Assembly: GCF_002368195.1 (NCBI RefSeq)
Contig: NZ_AP018178.1
Location: 6,212,645-6,276,644, forward strand
Direction of reading: 5' to 3'
Length of the DNA: 64,000 bases
Source of the DNA: Calothrix sp. NIES-2100
Lineage (GTDB): Bacteria; Cyanobacteriota; Cyanobacteriia; Cyanobacteriales; Nostocaceae
The notes below the pieces were generated by a model, which had not been told where the DNA came from, made no database searches, and saw nothing but the letters and a program-made list of their open reading frames with translations. The position numbers were made by a program, and so were the translations under genes. Shown here piece after piece: positions 34,957 through 43,006 of this stretch (the first letter of the stretch is position 1; each line of letters opens with the position of its first letter).

Positions 34957-37900
34957 ATGCGTCGTCGTCATCGCCCAATCGCCTCTAGTCTCCAAAGCCT
35001 GACTGTTGCTTCTTTGGCACTTTACCTGACATTTCCCTTGGGAACATTCATCGCACCATTGAGAATATCGCAGGTATTGGCGCAAAGTTCAAGCGATCGC
35101 CAAGCCGAAGCAGATACGCTACTCAAACAGGGTGAAGACTTACTCGATCGCAATCAATCGCAAGCAGCGTTACAAGCTTTCGAGCAAGCATTGACAATTT
35201 ATCGTCAAATCAAAAATCGACTGGGAGAAGGAAGAACGCTCAAGGGTATTGGGAATGTTTACTATGATTTGGGTGATTACAAAAAAGCAATTACCTACCA
35301 ACAACAAGCTTTAGACATTGCGCAAGCTATCAACGATCGCGATTTAGCAGCCAGAGCGTTGAATAATCTCGGTAGTAATCATAGAGCTTTAGGTAATTTT
35401 CCGCAAGCGATCGCATATTATAAACAAGCATTAGCGCTCGCGCGCCAAATCCAGAATCTTGAAAGAGAAGCCAACACCCTGGAAAATCTCGGTTATGTCT
35501 ACTTTACTGTTGACCTTCCCCAGGCGATTGATTTTTTAGAACAAGCTTTGGTAGTGCTACGCAAACAGTCTGGTGGTTCTCCAGATATTCAGCTACGTTT
35601 ACGCAAACAGGAAACCGACATTCTCATCGCCTTAGCTAGGGATTATTATCTCCTAGGTGTTTACAAAGGTGTAGTTGAGAGTCAAGTACCCGGTGGAGCT
35701 TTCGATAAAGCCATTGGGATTTATCAACAAGCAGTAACTATTGCGAAACAAACAGGCGAACGCCCTCAACTTGCAGAAGCACTCTTGGGACTTGGTAATA
35801 TGTACAATGTCAAAAGTAAGTACACCGAAGCTGTGGAAAACCTCCAGCAAGCTTTGCAGATTTTCCAAACCGATAAAAAATCACCGATTAAACTTCGCAA
35901 CACTTTATCTGTGTTGGGTGAAGTTTATAAAAGTTTGCGTCAACCAGAGCAAGCATTGACATATTATCAACAAGCTCTCAGCATTGCCAAAACAATCAAG
36001 GCTAGCTCTCTTATGGATAATCTGGAAAAAGATAAAGAGCAAGCATTACTAATAGTAAATATTGCTAACATTTATTCTGATACAGGTAAATATGAAAAAG
36101 CAATACAATTTTATCAAGATGCCTTAGTAATTTTACAATCAACCCTCAAACTAGCTGAACAAATTAATGATTCTGGTAACAAGTTTTTGGTTGATTTAGC
36201 CAAGCCACAACTAAACCAGGCAATTAAAATTAGTTATGTCAGAATGTGTGTTGCTTATAAAGCCTTGGGTCAATCGGAAGAAGCAAAACAGGCTTGTGCG
36301 CAAACTACTCCTAAAGCTATAAAAAGACAGAAGGCACAGGAAAGCACCTACAATCTTAAAAGTCTCACTTCTGCAAATAAATCTTCTCGTCCTAGTAAAA
36401 GTTCTCCAGAATTACAAGCAGCTTTCCAGAAATTAAAAGAGGCGCAATCATTAGGTAAACCGGAAATGATAGCCTATGCTTACGCTGAGATTGCTGATGC
36501 TTATGCTAATTTACAAGAAAGCGATCGCGCTTGGGAATACTATCAAAAAGCTATTGAATTAGCTCAAGAATATCCCCAATTTCAGCAATATATATATTTT
36601 AAAGTAGGGGGATTTTACGAAAAGCAGCAAAAATATGATTTAGCCATCGATTTTTACAAAAAAGCTGCATTATCTGCCAGGAAATCTCAGCAAAAATTTG
36701 ATGAAGCCCTGATGTTTAATCAGCTGGGAATTACTAGCTATACAGCAGGTAAGCTACCAGAAGCAACTGAGGCTTTATATGAGGCGATTAAAGTTTATGA
36801 AAGTCTCCGCATAGACCTCACAGATAAAAGTCAAATTTCAATTTTTGAAACCCAATCTCAAACCTATAGTTTATTACAGAAAATTCTCATTGCACAAAAC
36901 AAATATAACGAAGCTTTAGAAATTGCTGAACGCAGTCGCGCTAGAGCATTTGTGAATTTATTAACTTCACGCCTCTCAGAACAAAAGAGTCGTCAATTAA
37001 CTGCTGATTTACCCAGAATTGAGAAAATTAAAAAAATTGCTCTTGAGCAAAATGCTACAATTGTAGAATATTCTCTGATTAATTCTCCCAATCAGAGGGA
37101 AATCTCAGAAATATATATTTGGGTAATCAAGCCTCAGGGTGAAATCACTTTTAAGCAAGTCAGCCTCAAATCTCTAAATAAACCTTTAGCAGATATCATT
37201 AACAAAAGCCGTGTTTCTCTTGGTGCAGGCGGAAGGGGAATTATAGTAGAACCTACTGATGAACCTCTGCAACAACAATACTTACAAGAACTATATCAAA
37301 TACTCATTAATCCGATTGCTTCATTGCTGCCAAATAACCCCAATGAGCGCGTGATTTTCATTCCGCACCAATCGCTTTTTTTAGTACCTTTTCCCGCCTT
37401 GCAAGCCAAAAATGATAAATATTTAATTGAAAAACATACTATTCTAACTGCGCCAGCAATTCAAGTTTTAGAACTGACACGTCAACAAAGACAAAAAGTC
37501 AAAGGTAAAGATGTGTTAGTGATTGGTAATCCTACCATGCCAAAAGTCGGTTCTCCACCTGTGCAATTACAACAATTATCGGGTGCAGAAACAGAAGCTG
37601 TAACAATTGCCAATTTGCTGAAAACTAAAGCGATTACTGGTGAAGAAGCGACAAAAACGGCTTTCAAACAAAAGTTATCCTCTGCGAGAATTATTCATTT
37701 AGCAACGCATGGATTACTCGACGATCCTAGTAAAGGTATCAAAACTGCGATCGCACTTGCACCTGCTGCGAATGATGACGGTCTGCTTACCCCGGCGGAA
37801 ATCGTTAATTTACCCATCAATGCTGAACTGGTAGTTTTGAGTGCTTGCGACACTGGTAGAGGCGCAATTACTGGTGATGGCGTAATTGGTTTATCCCGTT

Positions 37901-38112
37901 CTTTAATTACCGCTGGTGCTACCAGTGTAATTGTCTCCTTGTGGTCTGTTCCTGATTCACCCACATCAGAATTAATGACTGAATTTTATCAACAATGGCA
38001 GCAAAATCCTGATAAAGCTGTTGCATTGCGCAACGCCATGTTGAACACCATGAAAAAACACTCTCATCCAGTTAATTGGGCTGCATTTACCTTGATTGGG
38101 GAAGCAAATTGA
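34957..38112 (+). CDS. Exported TPR-repeat protein with C-terminal CHAT (caspase-like) domain
   Basis: A 1051-residue protein. Residues 1-43 form a signal sequence (basic MRRRHRP, hydrophobic core, cleavage near VLAQ). Residues 55-660 hold about ten or more TPR units (for example GNVYYDLGDYKKAITYQQQAL). The C-terminal 300 residues form a CHAT protease-like domain with the His of HLATHGLLDD and the Cys of VLSACDTGRG, the expected catalytic dyad, followed by GLSRSLITAGATSVIVSLW. CHAT proteins are related to caspases and separases; some act with Csx29 or in Lit-like or gasdermin defence systems, while many cyanobacterial TPR-CHAT genes have unknown roles. An exported location would be unusual for an internal suicide protease. 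It follows a Phd-like gene but need not be linked to it. Confidence 0.9.
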   Translation: MRRRHRPIASSLQSLTVASLALYLTFPLGTFIAPLRISQVLAQSSSDRQAEADTLLKQGEDLLDRNQSQAALQAFEQALTIYRQIKNRLGEGRTLKGIGNVYYDLGDYKKAITYQQQALDIAQAINDRDLAARALNNLGSNHRALGNFPQAIAYYKQALALARQIQNLEREANTLENLGYVYFTVDLPQAIDFLEQALVVLRKQSGGSPDIQLRLRKQETDILIALARDYYLLGVYKGVVESQVPGGAFDKAIGIYQQAVTIAKQTGERPQLAEALLGLGNMYNVKSKYTEAVENLQQALQIFQTDKKSPIKLRNTLSVLGEVYKSLRQPEQALTYYQQALSIAKTIKASSLMDNLEKDKEQALLIVNIANIYSDTGKYEKAIQFYQDALVILQSTLKLAEQINDSGNKFLVDLAKPQLNQAIKISYVRMCVAYKALGQSEEAKQACAQTTPKAIKRQKAQESTYNLKSLTSANKSSRPSKSSPELQAAFQKLKEAQSLGKPEMIAYAYAEIADAYANLQESDRAWEYYQKAIELAQEYPQFQQYIYFKVGGFYEKQQKYDLAIDFYKKAALSARKSQQKFDEALMFNQLGITSYTAGKLPEATEALYEAIKVYESLRIDLTDKSQISIFETQSQTYSLLQKILIAQNKYNEALEIAERSRARAFVNLLTSRLSEQKSRQLTADLPRIEKIKKIALEQNATIVEYSLINSPNQREISEIYIWVIKPQGEITFKQVSLKSLNKPLADIINKSRVSLGAGGRGIIVEPTDEPLQQQYLQELYQILINPIASLLPNNPNERVIFIPHQSLFLVPFPALQAKNDKYLIEKHTILTAPAIQVLELTRQQRQKVKGKDVLVIGNPTMPKVGSPPVQLQQLSGAETEAVTIANLLKTKAITGEEATKTAFKQKLSSARIIHLATHGLLDDPSKGIKTAIALAPAANDDGLLTPAEIVNLPINAELVVLSACDTGRGAITGDGVIGLSRSLITAGATSVIVSLWSVPDSPTSELMTEFYQQWQQNPDKAVALRNAMLNTMKKHSHPVNWAAFTLIGEAN

Positions 38113-38949
38113 GGGGGATGAGGGCGCAGGGGAATGTGGGGAGTTTTCTTACCAATGCCCTTCGCCACAAGCCCAATGACAAAGCGCAAAGTCTGAGCGG
38201 AGGTTTCCTCCGATCAGAACTTTGTAAGAATGACTATTGACAAATGACTATTGACTATTGACAAAACCTCAATATATACACTCAAGATAGAGAAAATTGT
38301 TGCGGATTTTCGTCTAAATTTGAGAGATAATTCTGTGCAATTACTTAGTACTATCATGACTGAATATTTTTTGCTTAAAAAATTTAGTAAATAGCCTGAA
38401 TTTTACCACAACTATACTCAAGCCTAGTGTATCGATCGTCTGCTATAAAATTAGCAGATTGATTCTCCTAGCTAAGCTTTAATTAGATTAATAGCCTGAT
38501 AAGTGCTTTATGGTGGAACTGACAATACCATTAACGCCAAAATTAGCCTCTTGATTTTATGTATAACAGCACAATACTTGATTTTGTCTCTAACCACAAG
38601 ACTACTACCATAGAGGTAAATATTTTGACTATGTGAAGTTTACTGGTAAATTGAATTATTAGCTTGACATAGCTACTGACAGTAGTAAAATCTACTCTAA
38701 ATAAACGAAAAATCAGGGCGATGAGTTGGCTACTTGTGTGGAATACCACAAATTCTGCACACTGAGATTTTGCATCTATTCGGATAACACCTTTCCGGGA
38801 TAGTATTATGACTTAACGATGCCTGATTGGATATCGATATTGAATTTTTGAATGTTATGGACCACAGTCCACAAGACGGTAGTATCAACCTCCTCTGAGC
38901 TGGCGAGAAAGTCTCCCGGCGCGGGGGAGACCATTAGGAGGGAGGTATT
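38113..38949. other. Long spacer between the TPR-CHAT gene and mgtE
   Basis: Bases 38120-38265 contain a GC-rich interspersed palindrome (GTCTGAGCGGAGG...CCTCCGATCAGAAC) and TGACTAT/TGACAAA heptamers. From about 38280 the DNA is AT-rich. A 68-codon frame on the minus strand is not supported. The last 65 bases form a structured mgtE leader, described separately. Confidence 0.55.
38886..38949 (+). promoter_or_regulatory. Structured mgtE leader that can hide the ribosome-binding site
   Basis: A hairpin with stem GTCTCCC (38911-38917) and GGGAGAC (38925-38931) lies just before the strong ribosome-binding site AGGAGGGAGG (38936-38945). A CT-rich segment ACCTCC (38888-38893) is exactly complementary to GGAGGT (38941-38946), so the two can pair across the hairpin and close the site. 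This would fit translational control of a magnesium transporter. It does not match the M-box riboswitch as I know it; regulation is inferred. Confidence 0.4.
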
Positions 38950-40302
38950 ATGCTCATGCAAGATGTGCACAATTCTATTGTTGGGGTTGCTGACTTAAAC
39001 CAACTTAAATGGGATTTGAATCATCTCCAACCCGTTGATGTTGGTGAATACATTACAAAATTGCCAATAAATGAGCGAGCGATCGCATTTAGGTTACTCA
39101 ATAAAGCCCAAGCAATTGATGTTTTTGAATATCTACCCACAGAAGTACAGGAAGAACTGATCAATTCTCTTCATGATGTGCAAGTAGTACAAATTGTAGA
39201 GGCAATGAGTCCTGATGAAAGGGCAGAATTGTTTGATGAATTACCAGCAGGAGTAATCAAACGGTTATTACAAGAATTAAGTCCCGAACAAAGACAAGCA
39301 ACAGCCACAATTCTTGGCTATCCCGAAGGAACAGCTGGGCGTGTGATGACCACAGAATACGTGCGGTTGCGGGAAGGATTAACTGTAGGTGAAGCTCTTA
39401 GTAAAATCCGCCGTCAGGATCAAGATAAAGAAACAATTTACTATGCCTATGTCACAGATGATAACCGCACTTTGGTAAGGGTAGTTTCACTGCGTCAGCT
39501 ATTATTTACTTTTCCTGAGGTTTTAATTCGAGATATTGCCAGCGATCGCGTCATCAAGGTGAGAACAGAAACTCCCCAAGAAGAAGTTGCCCAAATCATG
39601 AAGCGCTATGACTTAATCGCTATTCCAGTTGTCGATCGGGAAGACCGATTAGTCGGGATTATCACGATTGATGATGTAGTAGATATTTTAGAAGAAGAAG
39701 CTACAGAAGATATACAAAAACTGGCGGGTGTAAGTGGTGATGAAGCAGCTTTGTCTTCACCTCTGCTTACCATTCGCAACCGGCTACCTTGGCTATTAGG
39801 AATTATGGCGCTTTATATTGGTGCAGCGAGTGCGATCGCACCCTTTCAATCTGTAATTTCCGCCGTCCCAGTCCTCGCTGTAATCATGCCAATTTTTTCT
39901 AATACAGGTGGTACTGTCGGCATTCAAGCATTGACAGTCACAATCCGAGGCTTGGGTGTAGGTGAAGTCACCGCCAAAGATACGCTGAAAATTCTCCGCA
40001 AAGAACTTCTGGCTGGTTTAGGCACAGCCTTAGCTTTAGCCCTGACAATGATTATGCTGTCCTTGATTTGGGCACACCCTCAAGAACGATGGGTAGCTTT
40101 TATTGCTGGGTTAGTAATGGCAACAAATACTATTGTGGCAGTCACACTTGGGACTTTACTACCAATGGGTTTGAAGCAGTTGAAACTAGATCCTGCCTTA
40201 GTTAGCGGGCCATTAGTCACAACAATGCTAGATACAATTGGGTTTTTAACTTTCCTCTCCCTAATTTCTCTAGCTTTAAACGTCTTGCATTTGCCAACTT
40301 AA
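38950..40302 (+). CDS. mgtE: MgtE-type magnesium transporter
   Basis: A 450-residue Mg2+ channel. The N-terminal domain (residues 15-130, with FELP-type text LFDELPAGVIKRLLQELSPEQR) and a CBS pair (residues about 135-260; GRVMTTEYV, IPVVDREDRLVGIITIDDVVDILEEEATED) form the cytoplasmic Mg2+ sensor. Five membrane helices follow from about residue 285, with the pore motif region PIFSNTGGTVGIQAL and GPLVTTMLDTIGF. All parts are intact. ATG 38950 is chosen with AGGAGG eight bases upstream; ATG 38956 is an alternative. The leader may control translation. Confidence 0.95.
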   Translation: MLMQDVHNSIVGVADLNQLKWDLNHLQPVDVGEYITKLPINERAIAFRLLNKAQAIDVFEYLPTEVQEELINSLHDVQVVQIVEAMSPDERAELFDELPAGVIKRLLQELSPEQRQATATILGYPEGTAGRVMTTEYVRLREGLTVGEALSKIRRQDQDKETIYYAYVTDDNRTLVRVVSLRQLLFTFPEVLIRDIASDRVIKVRTETPQEEVAQIMKRYDLIAIPVVDREDRLVGIITIDDVVDILEEEATEDIQKLAGVSGDEAALSSPLLTIRNRLPWLLGIMALYIGAASAIAPFQSVISAVPVLAVIMPIFSNTGGTVGIQALTVTIRGLGVGEVTAKDTLKILRKELLAGLGTALALALTMIMLSLIWAHPQERWVAFIAGLVMATNTIVAVTLGTLLPMGLKQLKLDPALVSGPLVTTMLDTIGFLTFLSLISLALNVLHLPT

Positions 40303-40533
40303 ATTGGGCATGGGGCATTGGGCACTTGTACTGAGTTTCGACTTCGCTCAACTACCGCGAAGTCGTTCGCGCAGTGTCTCGTCCCTTGCGCGTCTCACCT
40401 TGGGAGAAGAGAAGTATTGGGCATGGGGCATTTATCATTTATTATTTATGTGCGTCACCGTGTCTTCCCATCTCGTCATCCCCTTGATTCCTGATCCCCT
40501 CTGCCCACTTAACCTATTCAGATTTAATTAGAA
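40303..40533. repeat. GGGCATTG/GGGCATGG repeats and interspersed palindrome after mgtE
   Basis: GGGCATGGGGCATTGGGCA words flank a GC-rich degenerate palindrome (about 40325-40410, with TCGACTTCGCTCAAC and CGCGAAGTCG). The 75-codon frame through it is a by-product and is not supported as a gene. Confidence 0.6.
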
Positions 40534-41559
40534 ATGAAGAATAAAGATTTATCATTTCAAGCTTTCCGTGGACTAGCGATTATAGCAGTAGTTGCAATTC
40601 ACGCATCTGGTATTAATGATGAGACTGAATGGAATTACGGATTCTCCATGATTTTCAGGCAATTTGTTAACTTTGTAGTTCCCGTGTTTATCTTTATTTC
40701 TGGTTATTTTACACCCATTTATGAGTTTACGAAACTATCAGATTATTTAGATTTTTATCAGAAAAGACTTAGCAGGATACTTATCCCTTATGTAGTATGG
40801 TGCGCTTTAATAATTTTGTTTTACAAGCATAATTATCAATGGCATTGGAGCAAAATTGTTATAGATATGATAACAGGGAAGATTTCAGGACCTTATTACT
40901 TCATCATCCTTCTTGTTCAGTTAATTTTGTTGACACCTTTAATGGCTGCGTCAACAAAAAGCACAGTTAAAAACTTTTTATGGTTATCACTGTCTCCTTT
41001 GTCGTTGCTTGGTTTGTACTTTTCTAGCTTGCACCTTAATTATGATATTCACTTTCCTTGGTACGCACTCCCTTTTACTGTGTGGGTTGGTTTTTACTAT
41101 TTGGGACTTCTAGCAAATAAAAGTAATTTAAATATTAAAAATAGAAATATTAGAAAGATTATTTTACTGTATATAGGTTCTATAGTTTTAGCTATAATTG
41201 AAGCGCTTTTACTTTGGAAAATTTTCAATCTAACTAGTTTTGCCAATTCCCAAGTTAAGGCATCATCCTTTTTATCTTCGTTTTTATTAATACTACTATT
41301 CTTAGCAGTACGAGAAAAAATTAATAATTGGCCTAGAGTTTTAATTATTATTGGTGAATTTTCTTTTGGTATCTACTTATTTCATATGCCAGTACTTGAT
41401 TTGATGAGTAGAATAACTAACAAGTTTGGCTTTCAAAATTTTTGGATAGCACAATTATTGATTAATTCTTGTGGAGTGATAGCTTTATGCTGTTTTGTAA
41501 TTACTATAGTTAGAAAAGTTACAGGTGTTAATTTTTCGCAGAAATACTTAGGAATGTAG
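40534..41559 (+). CDS. Acyltransferase 3 family membrane protein
   Basis: A 341-residue integral membrane protein with about ten hydrophobic helices. It starts with the family text SFQAFRGLAIIAVVAIHASGIN, holding the catalytic-type His in the first helix, and has FISGYF and RISRIL-like (RLSRILIPYVVWC) segments. These enzymes O-acetylate or acylate cell-surface polysaccharides, nodulation factors or antibiotics, using acyl-CoA at the membrane. No glycan gene cluster is next to it, so the substrate is unknown. AT-rich compared with mgtE, without HIP1 sites, suggesting recent acquisition. Confidence 0.88.
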   Translation: MKNKDLSFQAFRGLAIIAVVAIHASGINDETEWNYGFSMIFRQFVNFVVPVFIFISGYFTPIYEFTKLSDYLDFYQKRLSRILIPYVVWCALIILFYKHNYQWHWSKIVIDMITGKISGPYYFIILLVQLILLTPLMAASTKSTVKNFLWLSLSPLSLLGLYFSSLHLNYDIHFPWYALPFTVWVGFYYLGLLANKSNLNIKNRNIRKIILLYIGSIVLAIIEALLLWKIFNLTSFANSQVKASSFLSSFLLILLFLAVREKINNWPRVLIIIGEFSFGIYLFHMPVLDLMSRITNKFGFQNFWIAQLLINSCGVIALCCFVITIVRKVTGVNFSQKYLGM

Positions 41560-41611
41560 AAGGCGATTACCTGCTTAAACCGGAACCTGCCGTTTTTTGT
41601 TTTTGTCATAA

Positions 41612-41639
41612 ATGATTTAATCTATGTAGGCGATCGCTT
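41612..41639. repeat. 28-bp intergenic copy of a miaB segment (copy C)
   Basis: ATGATTTAATCTATGTAGG followed by CGATCGCTT matches bases 43256-43283 inside miaB at 27 of 28 positions. It lies just beyond the 3' end of the DUF5615 gene. Confidence 0.8.
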
Positions 41640-41660
41640 TCATAACATCTCCGCTTTTAC

Positions 41661-42011
41661 TTACAGTGGAAGATACTGAATTTGCCCCTCCAATTCTCCA
41701 TCTAGGCTGCATTCTAAGATTATCATCATATCTTCTATAACTCTTCCAATTGGCATATCAAGGCCAACTTCAATCACCCCTGGCATTGGCTGACCTTGGG
41801 CTAACCGTTCATAGGCGTAGCGTGTAATTGTAGCAACATCGTGGGTGAGTAACACTCGATTTTCCTGTGCTGCCCATGACAATATTGTTGGGTCATCCTT
41901 ACCCGATAAACCAACTTCTTGGACTCGGACAATATCAATATTTGGGTTACGTCGCAGCAAACCTCTGACGATGTTATTATCAAAGTTTTCATCCGCCAGC
42001 AATTTTAACAT
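41661..42011 (-). CDS. DUF5615 PIN-like toxin
   Basis: A 116-residue PIN-like protein. It shows the family pattern MLKLLADENFDNNIVRGLLRR with acidic residues D7 and E8, then VLLTHDVATI with an Asp, as in nuclease-type PIN domains. DUF5615 proteins pair with DUF433 antitoxins in type II toxin-antitoxin systems, and the DUF433 gene overlaps its start by seven bases here. It probably cleaves RNA, but the target is unknown. Complete and intact. Confidence 0.88.
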   Translation of the reverse strand: MLKLLADENFDNNIVRGLLRRNPNIDIVRVQEVGLSGKDDPTILSWAAQENRVLLTHDVATITRYAYERLAQGQPMPGVIEVGLDMPIGRVIEDMMIILECSLDGELEGQIQYLPL

Positions 42012-42343
42012 TGTTCCTGTTCAGCCTTGCGAGCCAGTAGGCGATCGCGCAAACCTTGCGGATCAAATCTGGACTGATTCATCTGGCGAATTTCTTGCGC
42101 TTGTTGTTGTCGTTGCTGTAGGTATGCTTCAACTTCTTGCTGATGTTTGAGGTAAAAGGCTATCGTGGCATATACATCAGCTAGCTGAAGAGATGGAAAG
42201 CGATGAACAATCTCTTCTGCTGTTGTCCCTTGTTTAAACACAGCAACTATGGTGTCAAGTGTGACGCGAGTTTTACCAACCCGAACCACACCATCAGGAT
42301 TCATTTCTAGTGGTGCAGGTTCAGCGATAATCACCAGTGTCAT
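42005..42343 (-). CDS. DUF433 antitoxin
   Basis: A 112-residue protein. The core (PDGVVRVGKTRVTLDTIVAVFKQGTTAEEIVHRFPSLQLADVYATIAFYL) is the DUF433 winged or homeodomain-like DNA-binding antitoxin. A long charged helix (QEVEAYLQQRQQQAQEIRQMN) forms the C-terminal toxin-binding tail. The ATG at 42343 (MTLVIIAEP) is preferred over an upstream TTG at 42355. It overlaps the DUF5615 gene by seven bases, as is normal for this pair. Confidence 0.88.
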   Translation of the reverse strand: MTLVIIAEPAPLEMNPDGVVRVGKTRVTLDTIVAVFKQGTTAEEIVHRFPSLQLADVYATIAFYLKHQQEVEAYLQQRQQQAQEIRQMNQSRFDPQGLRDRLLARKAEQEQC

Positions 42344-42395
42344 AAAAAATATCAAATAATATTTTTTAATCGTAGCATTCGAGAGTATTTGGTAA

Positions 42396-42450
42396 GCGAT
42401 CGCCTGCTTTCATACCTACGAGATGATTTAATGTTTACAGGCGATCGCTT
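42396..42450. repeat. 55-bp intergenic copy of a miaB segment (copy B)
   Basis: From GCGATCGCCTGCTTTCAT through AGATGATTTAATGTTTACAGG to CGATCGCTT this aligns with 43225-43283 inside miaB, with a four-base gap. The last 30 bases match at 27 positions. It lies between the DUF433 start and the BrnA end. Confidence 0.75.
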
Positions 42451-42477
42451 CAACGCGCATTCTGCGACAACCAATTG

Positions 42478-42720
42478 TTAAGCTGTCTCGCTGTTTGGTG
42501 TTTGGGGCATAGACTCAATTAATGCTCTTAGCACTTTATTAACTGATTCGGGAGTTTTGAAAACTTTTGCCACATCTTCATCCAAAACCACAACTGTTAG
42601 ATCTTGTGTTCCACTATGCTTAGCAAAGCGGTTCGGTTTCGCTTTCTGGTAATCGAATTGATACTCAGCCAAAAGTTCGTCATCAGAATTTTTTGTATCT
42701 TCAAAAGGTGTTTCGCTCAT
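42478..42720 (-). CDS. brnA: BrnA-type antitoxin
   Basis: An 80-residue protein encoded immediately after a BrnT toxin, overlapping it by 20 bases. It contains a short DNA-binding region of the ribbon-helix-helix kind (VVLDEDVAKVFKTPESVNKVLRALIE) near the C-terminus, whereas its first part (DELLAEYQFDYQKAKPNRFAK) is the segment that wraps the toxin. BrnA proteins neutralise BrnT and repress their own operon. The ATG at 42720 was chosen over a start three codons earlier because it fits the MSE-type N-terminus. Confidence 0.8.
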   Translation of the reverse strand: MSETPFEDTKNSDDELLAEYQFDYQKAKPNRFAKHSGTQDLTVVVLDEDVAKVFKTPESVNKVLRALIESMPQTPNSETA

Positions 42721-42982
42721 AATCTTCACGTTCCCTTCGAGTCGCTAAACGGGCGCTAATGATCCGAATAGTATTAGGATGTTCGGTGAATGAAACCAAC
42801 AGCAACCTATTTTGTCTGGAGTGACCAATAATGATTTCTCGCTGCTCATTCATAGAAGAGTGCGTTTGATCATTAAAGATAACTGCTAACGGATTAGCAA
42901 ACACAGTTTTAGCTTCTTCAAAACTGACTCCGTGTTTGTTTAAGTTTGTAGTTGCTTTGGACTCATTCCACTCGAACTCCAT
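42701..42982 (-). CDS. brnT: BrnT ribonuclease toxin
   Basis: A 93-residue toxin with the family text MEFEWNESKATTNLNKHGVSFEEAKTVF, the central ...REIIIGHSRQNRLLLVSF and the C-terminal IRIISARLATRREREDYE, the basic/aromatic active-site region of this RelE-like RNase. It should inhibit translation by cutting mRNA until bound by BrnA, whose gene follows. Start ATG 42982; an upstream TTG is less likely. The operon ends near a miaB-like repeat copy and starts 25 bases before the end of miaB. Confidence 0.92.
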   Translation of the reverse strand: MEFEWNESKATTNLNKHGVSFEEAKTVFANPLAVIFNDQTHSSMNEQREIIIGHSRQNRLLLVSFTEHPNTIRIISARLATRREREDYERNTF

Positions 42983-43006
42983 GCCCAAATACTATCTAAT
43001 CTTTGA

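Noticed and set aside
38543..38749. 68-codon minus-strand frame before mgtE
   Set aside because: Hydrophobic AT-rich translation with no recognisable family, no ribosome-binding site and weak start.
38280..38949. M-box (ykoK) riboswitch upstream of mgtE
   Set aside because: I could not find the conserved M-box core; only a local hairpin and ribosome-site pairing are visible.
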